From Bacteroidota bacterium (lineage in GTDB: Bacteria > Zhuqueibacterota > Zhuqueibacteria > Zhuqueibacterales > Geothermadaptataceae): a DNA stretch of 12,520 nucleotides. The stretch's first letter is position 1, and each line of letters starts with the position of its first letter. Positions 1 through 8,030 of the stretch are shown here, in pieces. The notes below the pieces were generated by a model. It was not told the origin of the DNA, did no database searches, and worked only from the letters and a program-made list of their open reading frames with translations. The DNA is taken from positions 1 to 12,520 of the forward strand of contig DRLW01000035.1 of assembly GCA_011375275.1 (NCBI GenBank), read 5' to 3'. The position numbers and the translations under genes are program-made.

Positions 1-805
1 GAATTGCTGCCGGCACATCGGCGATGTGCCACAGGATGACGAAGATGGCAAAGGTGAAATAGAGGATGATCATGGTTGGTACCAGGCGTTCGGCCACCTG
101 GGCGATGCGCTTGACTCCACCGATGATCACCATGCCGACCAGGATGGCAATGACCGCGCCGACAACACCCTGGGTCAGGCCGATATGCTCTGAGCCGATC
201 AGGCTGGCGTTTTTCAACTGGCTGGCGACAGAGACGGCCATGGAGTTGGTCTGGAACATGTTGCCGGTGCCGATGAGTGCGGCGATGGCACCGGAGATAG
301 CGAAAAAGATTCCGAGAAAACGCCCGAAAGAACCGCCGATGCCGTACTCGCAGTAGTACATCGGCCCGCCGGACATGCTGCCGTCTTCGGCGACACGGCG
401 ATATTTGACACCGAGAACAGCCTCAGCGTATTTCGTCGCCATGCCGAAGATGGCTGTAATCCACATCCAGAAAGCAGCTCCCGGCCCGCCCAGAGCGATG
501 GCGCTGGCAACGCCGGCGATATTGCCGTTGCCCACGGTGGCAGAGAGAGCGGTCATGAGCGCCTGGAAGGGAGTGATGTCTCCTTTTTCCTTGTTGTCAT
601 CATGTTTGAACGCTCCCTTGAAGACCAGGCTGAGGGCTTCTCTGAACCGGCGTATTTGAATAAAACCGGTGAAATAAGTCAGGGCGATTCCGGTTCCGAG
701 CAAAATGATAACCATCAACGGGGTGCCGCCTAAGGCTTGCGGGCCCCAGCCCCAGATATAGTCATCAGCGATGATCGGGATCCATTCTTTGAGTACTTCC
801 CACAT
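1..805 (-). CDS. Alanine/glycine:cation symporter, AGCS family (N-terminal part, runs off window)
   Basis: This is an inner-membrane secondary transporter of the AGCS family, which imports small neutral amino acids such as alanine or glycine together with Na+ or H+. The frame translates cleanly from an ATG at 805-803 to the window edge, giving 268 codons of an expected 450 or more. Hallmarks seen: the loop PFQALMTALSATVGNGNIAG (about residues 79-98), the signature GGPGAAFWMWI (about 106-116), GGPMYY (146-151) and VKRIAQVAERLVP (231-243). Several hydrophobic spans fit a multi-pass protein. The start is supported by GGAGGG six bases upstream. The gene diverges from lepA and has its own promoter at 896-924. 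Family assignment is firm; whether the substrate is alanine or glycine, and the coupling ion, cannot be read here. Confidence 0.95.
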   Translation of the reverse strand, partial: MWEVLKEWIPIIADDYIWGWGPQALGGTPLMVIILLGTGIALTYFTGFIQIRRFREALSLVFKGAFKHDDNKEKGDITPFQALMTALSATVGNGNIAGVASAIALGGPGAAFWMWITAIFGMATKYAEAVLGVKYRRVAEDGSMSGGPMYYCEYGIGGSFGRFLGIFFAISGAIAALIGTGNMFQTNSMAVSVASQLKNASLIGSEHIGLTQGVVGAVIAILVGMVIIGGVKRIAQVAERLVPTMIILYFTFAIFVILWHIADVPAAI

Positions 806-895
806 AAAAGTCCCTCCGTGTTCAGGCTGATCACCAGCCATGGCAGTGTGTGCGTAAGACCCGGGAGCGGGCCGGGCAGGTTCGGAATTCCGGCA

Positions 896-924
896 AGTAT
901 AGAGAAATATGCCAGCTTTGTCAA
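896..924 (-). promoter_or_regulatory. Sigma70-like promoter of the AGCS symporter gene
   Basis: On the minus strand a perfect TTGACA (924-919) and TATACT (901-896) are separated by exactly 17 bases. Transcription would begin near 889, giving a leader of about 84 nt before the ATG at 805. The leader contains a small hairpin, GGCTG-GTGAT-CAGCC (839-825), just before the ribosome binding site, and a GC-rich CCCGG/CCGGG pair farther upstream. I see no conserved glycine-riboswitch core. Confidence 0.8.
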
Positions 925-1014
925 GCAACTTCCACCGAGAACAGCGGTGGTACAGTCTATGACGCCGGCTGGCTGTGAATGTTGAAAAGCTTCGCGGCCA
1001 CGCTTCGTTTTTCA

Positions 1015-1043
1015 TTGCTAAATCACGGTGGAATGGCTATATT
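1015..1043 (+). promoter_or_regulatory. Candidate sigma70 promoter for lepA-lepB-lepB
   Basis: TTGCTA (1015-1020) and TATATT (1038-1043) are separated by 17 bases. The -10 box has one mismatch to consensus and the -35 box two. Predicted initiation is near 1050, with a leader of about 87 nt before lepA. It is the best plus-strand candidate between the divergent symporter promoter and lepA; no experimental support. Confidence 0.5.
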
Positions 1044-1136
1044 GAAAGTTCTTTTGCAGCAGTATGCTGTCCGGTCGTTTTGGCCGTTAAATCGCGAATC
1101 ATCTCAGCACGGCACGAATAAATTCGAACGAAGCTT

Positions 1137-2933
<1,797 letters not shown>

Positions 2934-2942
2934 CGATCGGAT

Positions 2943-3695
2943 ATGGCACAATCCGGACAGGAGAAGGAAGAAAAAACAGGCGGTCTGCAGTGGAGAGAAC
3001 ACCTCATCGTCATCCTCCTGGCAGTGCTCACCGCGATGATCCTGCGTACCTTCATCATCCAGGCATACCGCATCCCGACGGGTTCCATGAAAGACACGCT
3101 GCTCACGGGTGATTTTCTACTGGTGAATAAATTCATCTACGGAGCCCGGACGCCTGATCACATTCCGTTTACGAACATCCCTGTACCGTGGCTGCGTCTG
3201 CCGGCGGTGCATGCTCCCCGCAATGGAGAGATCGTCGTGTTTAAATATCCGCCAGCACCGGAGCTGCACTATATCAAGCGTTGCATCGCCCGCGGCGGCC
3301 AGACGGTGGAAATCCGCAACGGCATCGTGCTCATCGATGGCGAGCCCGAGGGCGAACGGCAGTTGCTGCGTAAAAAATACGATCCGGTGGAAAATGCTCT
3401 CTTTGCCTATTATCTGATTTTAAAAAAAGATGGCAGCTCGTATGTCGTCCGCTATAACACCGCACTCGATTCCAGCCGGACGGATTATGGCCCGGTACGC
3501 GTGCCGTTCGGGAGCTATTTTATGCTCGGAGATAATCGCGATAACAGCCTCGACAGCCGCAACTGGGGCTTTGTTCCCGATGAAAACATTACCGGCAAGG
3601 CGGTGCTGGTTTATTGGTCCTGGGATCCTCGGGTTCCATGGATGGACGTGCCCGACAAAGTGCGCTGGCGCCGGATAGGGAGGCTGCTGCATTAA
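2943..3695 (+). CDS. lepB: Signal peptidase I, first copy
   Basis: This is an inner-membrane serine protease that removes signal peptides from Sec/Tat-exported proteins. The 250-residue protein has a short polar N-terminus, a single membrane segment (about 20-40) and the S26 family boxes: catalytic Ser48 in PTGSMKDTL, catalytic Lys112 in YIKRCIA, and GDNRDNSLDSR (196-206). With one N-terminal membrane segment it has the compact topology common outside the Enterobacteria (E. coli LepB has two). The start follows the lepA stop by nine bases with only a weak ribosome binding site, suggesting translational coupling. All catalytic residues are present, so it should be active. A second, larger lepB follows at 3789. 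Confidence 0.96.
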   Translation: MAQSGQEKEEKTGGLQWREHLIVILLAVLTAMILRTFIIQAYRIPTGSMKDTLLTGDFLLVNKFIYGARTPDHIPFTNIPVPWLRLPAVHAPRNGEIVVFKYPPAPELHYIKRCIARGGQTVEIRNGIVLIDGEPEGERQLLRKKYDPVENALFAYYLILKKDGSSYVVRYNTALDSSRTDYGPVRVPFGSYFMLGDNRDNSLDSRNWGFVPDENITGKAVLVYWSWDPRVPWMDVPDKVRWRRIGRLLH

Positions 3696-3778
3696 CCGAC
3701 GCGGAACCCGATCGCAATCGATACGTTCAAGTCACCTCATGGGGCACCGGGCTGTCGCGTGAAAAAATATCGAAATCT

Positions 3779-3782
3779 GGAG
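3779..3782 (+). promoter_or_regulatory. Ribosome binding site deciding the start of the second lepB
   Basis: GGAG lies six bases before the ATG at 3789. The same frame is open from a GTG at 3759, but that codon has no comparable site upstream, so 3789 is preferred, making the protein 325 rather than 335 residues. Confidence 0.65.
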
Positions 3783-3788
3783 TCTGAC

Positions 3789-4766
3789 ATGTCTGCTAAA
3801 AAAAATCAGGGCAAGAAAACCGAAACCCGGGATGATGCCAAGCACCGCCGTAAGGGGCCGGTACGCGAGTTTATCGAATCGATTCTGGTCGCTCTCATCG
3901 CGGTGATGATTCTGCGCTCAACCGTGGTGCAGGCCTATCACGTCCCCACGGGGTCGATGAAGAATACCGTGCTGGTGGGAGATTTTTTGCTGGTCAATAA
4001 GTTTATCTACGGTGCGCGCACACCAGACGCTATCCCTTTCACCAGCATTACCCTGCCGCACCTGCGTTTCCCGGCGTTTAAAGACCCGGAAAATGGTGAG
4101 ATCGTCGTGTTCAAATTTCCACCAGACCCGAAAACCGACTATGTAAAACGCTGCATCGCGACACCGGGGCAGACTGTGGAAGTGCGTTTCGGCGATGTGT
4201 ATGTCGATGACAGGCCGGAAGGCAAGGCGGAGAAAATAGACAGCATGTACGATCCTGAAGACGGGCATTATACCGAACTGTACCGCATCACGCGAGACGA
4301 CGGCATGCAGTACACCATTCGCCGGTTTGCAGACAAGGACAAGGCTCTGGAGAACTACCCCAAAATCTACCTGCCGCGCAAAGGCGATAAAGTCTTTCTA
4401 ACCGTTGATCGCCACGTACCCTACCGCCGCGAAGGTGATGATATTTACATCAGCGTACATCGCAAGTTCCCCTATGAGCGCGCCATTTCCCGCTACGAGG
4501 GCCATGATCTGAAAGTCAACGGCGAGACGATCCGGATCGATGGGCGGGAGACGCAGAGCTACACCTTTGAGTCGGACTATTATTTCATGATGGGAGATAA
4601 CCGCGACAACAGCCTGGACAGCCGGCACTGGGGCTTTGTGCCCCGCGCAAATATCGTCGGCGAGGCCCTGGTGATCTATTGGTCATGGAATAAATACCGC
4701 TACGAACCCCTGTACAGAATCTATAACCGTGTGCGCTGGGAGCGTCTGGGTACGCTGCTGAACTGA
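3789..4766 (+). CDS. lepB: Signal peptidase I, second copy with an enlarged periplasmic domain
   Basis: This is a second S26A signal peptidase, 325 residues. It has a Lys/Arg-rich cytoplasmic N-terminus, one membrane segment (about 28-49), catalytic Ser56 in PTGSMKNT, catalytic Lys120 in YVKRCIA and GDNRDNSLDSR (269-279). Both copies share long identical blocks (GDFLLVNKFIYGARTPD, GEIVVFK, RDNSLDSR), so they are paralogues from a tandem duplication. This copy has about 149 residues between Lys120 and the GDNRDNS box versus about 84 in copy one; the extra segment (roughly 170-260) is rich in charged and beta-forming residues. The insert could change substrate preference or dock a partner; that is inference. 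The gap after copy one is 93 bp, and a hairpin follows the stop. Confidence 0.95.
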   Translation: MSAKKNQGKKTETRDDAKHRRKGPVREFIESILVALIAVMILRSTVVQAYHVPTGSMKNTVLVGDFLLVNKFIYGARTPDAIPFTSITLPHLRFPAFKDPENGEIVVFKFPPDPKTDYVKRCIATPGQTVEVRFGDVYVDDRPEGKAEKIDSMYDPEDGHYTELYRITRDDGMQYTIRRFADKDKALENYPKIYLPRKGDKVFLTVDRHVPYRREGDDIYISVHRKFPYERAISRYEGHDLKVNGETIRIDGRETQSYTFESDYYFMMGDNRDNSLDSRHWGFVPRANIVGEALVIYWSWNKYRYEPLYRIYNRVRWERLGTLLN

Positions 4767-4782
4767 ACATCCCATGTTTTCC

Positions 4783-4820
4783 CTGGGTGGGCTCAACTCA
4801 TCGAAGTGGAGCTGACCCAG
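4783..4820 (+). terminator. Hairpin just after the second lepB
   Basis: CTGGGT (4783-4788) pairs with ACCCAG (4815-4820), with an inner GCTC/GAGC and ACT/AGT continuing the stem around a CATCGA loop. It begins 16 bases after the lepB stop. There is no U-run, so it is either a weak terminator or an mRNA-stabilising 3' structure. The same bases also form the decayed left end of repeat copy C. Confidence 0.45.
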
Positions 4821-4894
4821 AGGTCGATATCGGGCATCTCGGCCAAAGGGAAGCGCCATGCCGGAATGCCCCCGGAATGATTGCTCTCTAAAGA

Positions 4895-5095
4895 TAAGTA
4901 TGCAGCCTGTGCACGACTCGTACCGCGACATTTATGTCGCGTCTCAGCCTGCACATGGGGCATGGTGAATAACGTAAAGTATCGTGCTTCGCGACATGAA
5001 TGTCGCGGTACAGCCTGGGCGACCCGCCGGGTGCCCATATTGAAAATCAACCCACACGATTTGAGGAAGACCCTCTATTCTAAGTATGCAGCCTG
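4895..5095. repeat. Palindrome-rich insert flanked by 15-bp direct repeats
   Basis: An exact 15-bp direct repeat, TAAGTATGCAGCCTG, occurs at 4895-4909 and 5081-5095 and brackets 171 bp that have no counterpart in the related repeat elements. The enclosed segment carries two inverted palindromes (4920-4941 and 4990-5011). The arrangement looks like an insertion with a long target duplication, or a duplication by recombination. No terminal inverted repeat and no credible gene was found inside. Confidence 0.55.
4920..5011. repeat. Inverted pair of CGCGACAT...ATGTCGCG palindromes
   Basis: GTACCGCGACATTTATGTCGCG begins at 4920, and the segment ending at 5011 is its reverse complement with one change. 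Each unit is itself a perfect 8-bp-arm hairpin with a 2-nt loop (4924-4941 and 4990-5007). The first is further enclosed by TGTGCA/TGCACA. The design resembles REP/BIME-type elements: paired head-to-head palindromes in non-coding DNA. Family identity unknown. Confidence 0.7.
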
Positions 5096-5131
5096 ACTGG
5101 TTGAAAAAGTGCAGTCTTGCTGGGTGAAGTG

Positions 5132-5166
5132 GATAGCCAGAGAGAGTTTGGGCTATCTGCTTTTTT
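5132..5166 (+). terminator. Intrinsic-terminator-like hairpin
   Basis: GATAGCC (5132-5138) pairs with GGCTATC (5151-5157), followed by TGC and six T residues (5161-5166). The left arm lies in the end of repeat copy C and the right arm outside it. It may stop read-through from lepB or from repeat-derived transcripts before the carbonic anhydrase gene. Confidence 0.5.
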
Positions 5167-5205
5167 ATTATAGAGCAGCAGAAAGAGACTTCTTCGAAGG
5201 TAAAC

Positions 5206-5441
5206 TCTGGTTATCCACTTAACTCAGCACGGTTGCATCTTTCAACCAGTCCGCCTGACCACAGCATGTGCCTACCCCAGAACGGTCATTCCGGTTTCCC
5301 CGCAGGGGAAGACCGGAATCTCCCAGACACAGGCACGTGCCCGAAAAAGATGAGATTCCGGCACGGCGCTGCGCTTGGCCGGAATGACACATGCCGGTAT
5401 CTGAGCCGGGCCTGGTTTGCTGAGTTAACTGGATACCCGGT
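5206..5441 (+). mobile_element. MITE-like element, copy A (about 236 bp) with 10-bp target duplication
   Basis: This is a non-coding element with imperfect terminal inverted repeats: GTTATCCACTTAACTCAGCA at the left and, reading inward from the right end, GGTATCCAGTTAACTCAGCA. It is bounded by a 10-bp direct repeat, GAAGGTAAAC, at 5196-5205 and 5442-5451. Inside are two strong hairpins: 5288-5319 (ATTCCGGTTTCCCC with its complement, one bulge) and 5355-5385 (ATTCCGGC/GCCGGAAT). By eye it is 85-90% identical to the reverse complement of copy B at 8031-8265. No transposase is encoded, so it would need one supplied in trans. Its right end lies 54 bp before the carbonic anhydrase start. The exact ends are uncertain by one or two bases. 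Confidence 0.85.
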
Positions 5442-5495
5442 GAAGGTAAACCAGAAAATCCAGTAGTTTGAATAATTTAAGGAGCAAGGTAAGTT

Positions 5496-6293
5496 ATGAA
5501 AAATCAAAAAATCATGTTGCTTTCCGTTGTCGTGTTCATTGTGTTCATGTCCTGCAGCAAGGGGAAGGACGACCATGCTGCTGTCAAGGGAAAAGGGGAT
5601 GACTGCAGTGATGTGCATTGGTCACATCATCCGGGTGAAGATGGGCCGGAGAACTGGGCTGGTTTATGTTCCGGTTTCTCTGACTGTGGTGGCACGGCGC
5701 AGTCTCCGATAGATATCAAAGTCGCTGAGGTGAAAGCAGATCAACAGCTCGCGGCGCCGGAGTTCAGTTATGGCAGTTCACAGGTGGCCATAGTCAATAA
5801 CGGACATACCGTGCAGTTCAATGTTTCAGGTGACCACAGCGTGGTTCTGGATGGTAAAACTTACCGGTTGCTGCAATTCCATTACCATGCTGCCAGTGAG
5901 CACACAATCGATGGCAAGCAATACCCACTGGAAGTTCATTTCGTGCATAAACACTCGGATGATGATTTTGCCGTACTGGGTGTCTTTTTCGAAGAAGGGG
6001 ATGAATACCCTCTCTTTACGAACTATCTGGACTCATTTCCAAAGTCTGAAGGAGAGCATAAATCCAGCGACTTGATCGAGCTGGCAGACTTGTTCCCTGC
6101 AAACAAAAGTTATTACAATTACAAAGGTTCTTTGACGACCCCGCCCTGTTCTGAAGTCGTGAATTGGTATGTGCTGCATACACCAGTGACTGCATCTGCT
6201 CAACAGCTCAAACGTTTCGCTGAAATACTGGACAATAATTTCCGCCCCGTTTTACCGCTGAATGGCCGGACGGTGCGTTCGTTCACAGAATAA
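5496..6293 (+). CDS. Alpha-class carbonic anhydrase, predicted lipoprotein
   Basis: This enzyme hydrates CO2 to bicarbonate in the periplasm or on an envelope membrane. The 265-residue protein starts with a hydrophobic signal ending FIVFMSC; Cys20 is the likely lipidated residue, although the positions before it are not a textbook lipobox. Alpha-CA marks: QSPIDI (69-74), NNGHTVQF with the His64-like proton shuttle (His104), zinc ligands His129 and His131 in QFHYHAASEH and His148 in EVHFVHKH, and SLTTPPCSE (212-220) with the Thr199 equivalent. Cysteines 58/64 and 218 could form the disulfide usual in exported members. GGAGCAAGG precedes the ATG. The element at 5206-5441 ends 54 bp upstream, so its promoter must lie within that gap or in the element. 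Confidence 0.95.
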   Translation: MKNQKIMLLSVVVFIVFMSCSKGKDDHAAVKGKGDDCSDVHWSHHPGEDGPENWAGLCSGFSDCGGTAQSPIDIKVAEVKADQQLAAPEFSYGSSQVAIVNNGHTVQFNVSGDHSVVLDGKTYRLLQFHYHAASEHTIDGKQYPLEVHFVHKHSDDDFAVLGVFFEEGDEYPLFTNYLDSFPKSEGEHKSSDLIELADLFPANKSYYNYKGSLTTPPCSEVVNWYVLHTPVTASAQQLKRFAEILDNNFRPVLPLNGRTVRSFTE

Positions 6294-6314
6294 TTTGGCT
6301 TGAGGTTGAGGCGA

Positions 6315-6366
6315 TGCATTCCAGGGTGATGCCGTGAACCAATGTTCCGGGATTGCCCGGAATGCA
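6315..6366 (+). other. Two mutually exclusive hairpins in the leader before hemW
   Basis: TTCCGGG-ATTG-CCCGGAA (6345-6362) is a perfect 7-bp stem with a 4-nt loop. Its right arm overlaps GGAATGCA (6359-6366), which can instead pair with TGCATTCC (6315-6322). The two folds exclude one another. They sit between the carbonic anhydrase stop and hemW, with no U-run. A simple transcript-stability or terminator role is as likely as a switch. Confidence 0.4.
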
Positions 6367-6383
6367 CCGCCTTCCCTCGTTAT

Positions 6384-6387
6384 GGAG
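6384..6387 (+). promoter_or_regulatory. Ribosome binding site deciding the hemW start
   Basis: GGAG lies five bases before the GTG at 6393. An in-frame ATG exists at 6342, but it directly abuts the hairpin at 6345-6362 and would add a low-complexity leader not expected in HemW, so the GTG is preferred. Confidence 0.6.
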
Positions 6388-6392
6388 TAGTT

Positions 6393-7634
6393 GTGATTAG
6401 TGGTGATAAACAACAGGGGGCAACACACCGGGACGACCCGCCTGCAGTTTCCGCTGTTTCTGATGGGACAGCGGCGTTGTACATCCATATCCCTTTCTGC
6501 GAAAAGCGCTGCAGTTACTGCGATTTTTACACCGTCGCGGACCGGCATGAGGCTATCCCGGCTTATGTCGCCAGCCTGGTGCGCGAGATGGAACTCTGTG
6601 CCGGACAGCCATTCTGGCGGCAGCAGCAGTTCAGCACGCTTTTTTTCGGCGGCGGCACGCCCTCTCTGCTGACCCCGGACCAGTTGCATACCCTGATCGT
6701 GGCTGCGCGTGAAAATTTTACGTTCTGCGATCAGGCGGAAATCAGCATGGAAGCCAATCCCGGCACCACGAGCGCGCAGCATCTCGTTGATTTTGCCCGG
6801 GCTGGCATCAATCGCCTCAGCCTGGGGGTTCAGTCTTTTGATGCAGATGAGCTGAAAAAACTCGACCGCATTCACACGGTGCAGGATGTGTACCGCACGG
6901 TTGAACAGGCGAGACGAGCGGGGATCGGCAATCTTTCCGTGGATTTGATGTTTGCACTGCCCGGCCAGCGGCCTTCTGTGTGGCGGCGCACTCTCGAGCA
7001 GGCGGTGGCGCTCGAAACCGAGCATATCTCAGCCTACAACCTGACCGTCGAGCCGGGGACGCCGTTGTTTTTTCAGATTCAAAAAGGTGAGACCCGGCCG
7101 TTGAGCGAGTGGAAAGAACGCACCATGTTCAATTTTACCATCGACTTTCTCGCCGGCCAGGGCTACTCGCACTACGAAGTGTCAAACTACGCCCGGCCCG
7201 GTTTTCACAGCCGGCACAATATGAAATACTGGGATGGCAGTGCCTACCTTGGCCTGGGCGCTTCGGCGCACTCGTTCGATGGCCAAAGGCGGTGGCGCAA
7301 CGTCGAAAACTATGTGCACTACATTCGCGATCTCGAACAGGGCCAGCTCGCCCGTACCGGCGAGGAAGAGGTCGATATGGCAAAGCGCAAGCTCGAGATG
7401 ATTTTTCTCTCGCTGCGCGTTCGAACCGGCCTGTCTCTCGCCCGCTGGACAGAGCTTTTCGGCACAGAATTCAGACAGGAGTATCGGGATATTCTGCGCC
7501 TGCTCATGAACGGGCCGAAGCCGCTTCTGTGCGAGCAGGACGGATGCATCCGCCTGACACGCGAAGGCCTGTTCCTCTGCGATTCCGTCTGCGAGCAGTT
7601 TGTCGCAGAGCAGTCTATTTCAGCTTCTGCATGA
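6393..7634 (+). CDS. hemW: HemW, radical-SAM-family heme chaperone (HemN-like)
   Basis: HemW belongs to the HemN/coproporphyrinogen dehydrogenase-like radical SAM family but is now regarded as a heme-binding chaperone that delivers heme to target proteins; older annotations call it an oxygen-independent coproporphyrinogen III oxidase. From the GTG the protein is 413 residues. It shows ALYIHIPFCEKRCSYCDF with the cluster cysteines 36, 40 and 43, FFGGGTPSLL (85-94), EANPGT, RLSLGVQSF, DLMFALPGQ and SHYEVSNYARPG, then the HemN C-terminal domain ending in LTREGLFLCDSV. The CXXXCXXC followed by DF, rather than a fourth cysteine, favours HemW over HemN. The 3' end overlaps the convergent VOC gene by 20 bp. 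A possible longer form starts at 6342. Confidence 0.93.
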   Translation: MISGDKQQGATHRDDPPAVSAVSDGTAALYIHIPFCEKRCSYCDFYTVADRHEAIPAYVASLVREMELCAGQPFWRQQQFSTLFFGGGTPSLLTPDQLHTLIVAARENFTFCDQAEISMEANPGTTSAQHLVDFARAGINRLSLGVQSFDADELKKLDRIHTVQDVYRTVEQARRAGIGNLSVDLMFALPGQRPSVWRRTLEQAVALETEHISAYNLTVEPGTPLFFQIQKGETRPLSEWKERTMFNFTIDFLAGQGYSHYEVSNYARPGFHSRHNMKYWDGSAYLGLGASAHSFDGQRRWRNVENYVHYIRDLEQGQLARTGEEEVDMAKRKLEMIFLSLRVRTGLSLARWTELFGTEFRQEYRDILRLLMNGPKPLLCEQDGCIRLTREGLFLCDSVCEQFVAEQSISASA

Positions 7635-8001
7635 GCTCAATCTGCATGCCGTCCGGCGCCTCGATAAAAGCGACTTTCAGCTCCGGCGTCGCCATGATGC
7701 CCTCGCGCAGAAAGCTGGCCCCGCGTGATTTGAACCACGAAACAGCAGCGTCGTGGTCCTCCACCCAGTAGGCGAGGTGATAGGCACCGAGGCGGGTTGC
7801 TGCTGACTCGACCGTGCCGGGATGATCAGGCTCTGCCTGGAAAAAGACCAGATTTTTGCCCCCCAGTTGCAGGCGCACAGCCTTCCTGCCTGCAAGCTCT
7901 GCCTCTCCCAAAAACTCCGCCCCCATGACCTCACGGTAAAATGCCACGGTTTTTTCCATATCTGCGCAGCGAAAATGGACATGATCGAATTCGATATGCA
8001 T
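7615..8001 (-). CDS. VOC-superfamily (glyoxalase/bleomycin-resistance fold) protein
   Basis: This is a 128-residue single-module vicinal oxygen chelate protein. It shows two beta-alpha-beta-beta-beta units: HIEFDHVHFRCADMEKTVAF at the start, then LQLGGKNLVFFQAEP, then AYHLAYWVEDHDAAVSWFKSRG, ending in EAPDGMQIELMQ. Candidate metal ligands are His7, Gln55, His75 and Glu122, the pattern seen in glyoxalase I and methylmalonyl-CoA epimerase relatives. The substrate cannot be told from sequence; lactoylglutathione lyase is one option but unproven. AAGGGA lies five bases before the ATG (8001-7999). Copy B of the repeat element begins 30 bp upstream, so any promoter must lie in or beyond the element. 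Confidence 0.88.
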   Translation of the reverse strand: MHIEFDHVHFRCADMEKTVAFYREVMGAEFLGEAELAGRKAVRLQLGGKNLVFFQAEPDHPGTVESAATRLGAYHLAYWVEDHDAAVSWFKSRGASFLREGIMATPELKVAFIEAPDGMQIELMQKLK

Positions 8002-8030
8002 GGTTTCCCTTCGGATAGTGAGTGGTGGAT

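Larger units (their letters stand above)
4780..5141 (-). repeat. Degenerate copy (C) of the MITE-like element, interrupted by an insert
   Basis: Both flanks of this region resemble the reverse complement of element A. On the left, AACTCA (4795) is followed exactly 46 bases later by GGCCAA, as in A, and then by AGCGCCATGCCGGAAT. On the right, ACTGGTTGAAAAAGTGCAG (5096-5114) and GTGGATAGCCAG (5129-5140) match the other end. The right end is well conserved over about 45 bases and the left poorly. Removing the 186-bp insert leaves about 176 bp, so roughly 60 bp between the two internal hairpins appears deleted. No target duplication is recognisable, as expected for an old copy. Orientation matches copy B and is opposite to A. 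Confidence 0.6.

Noticed and set aside
806..890. Possible glycine riboswitch in the leader of the AGCS symporter gene
   Set aside because: The leader is only about 84 nt and lacks the conserved riboswitch core; only two small hairpins are visible.
4780..5441. CRISPR array
   Set aside because: The repeats are inverted, of different lengths and not regularly spaced; there are no cas genes nearby.
4881..5466. Short open frames inside the repeat region upstream of the carbonic anhydrase gene
   Set aside because: They read through palindromes and terminal repeats, lack ribosome binding sites and change frame between repeat copies.
6252..7025. Minus-strand open frame of 257 codons opposite hemW
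   Set aside because: Its composition is that of a shadow frame, it overlaps conserved HemW motifs, and no family features are seen.
7109..7771. Plus-strand open frame of 220 codons in another frame of hemW and across the VOC gene
   Set aside because: It spans two supported genes on opposite strands, is rich in Arg and Pro, and has no family features.
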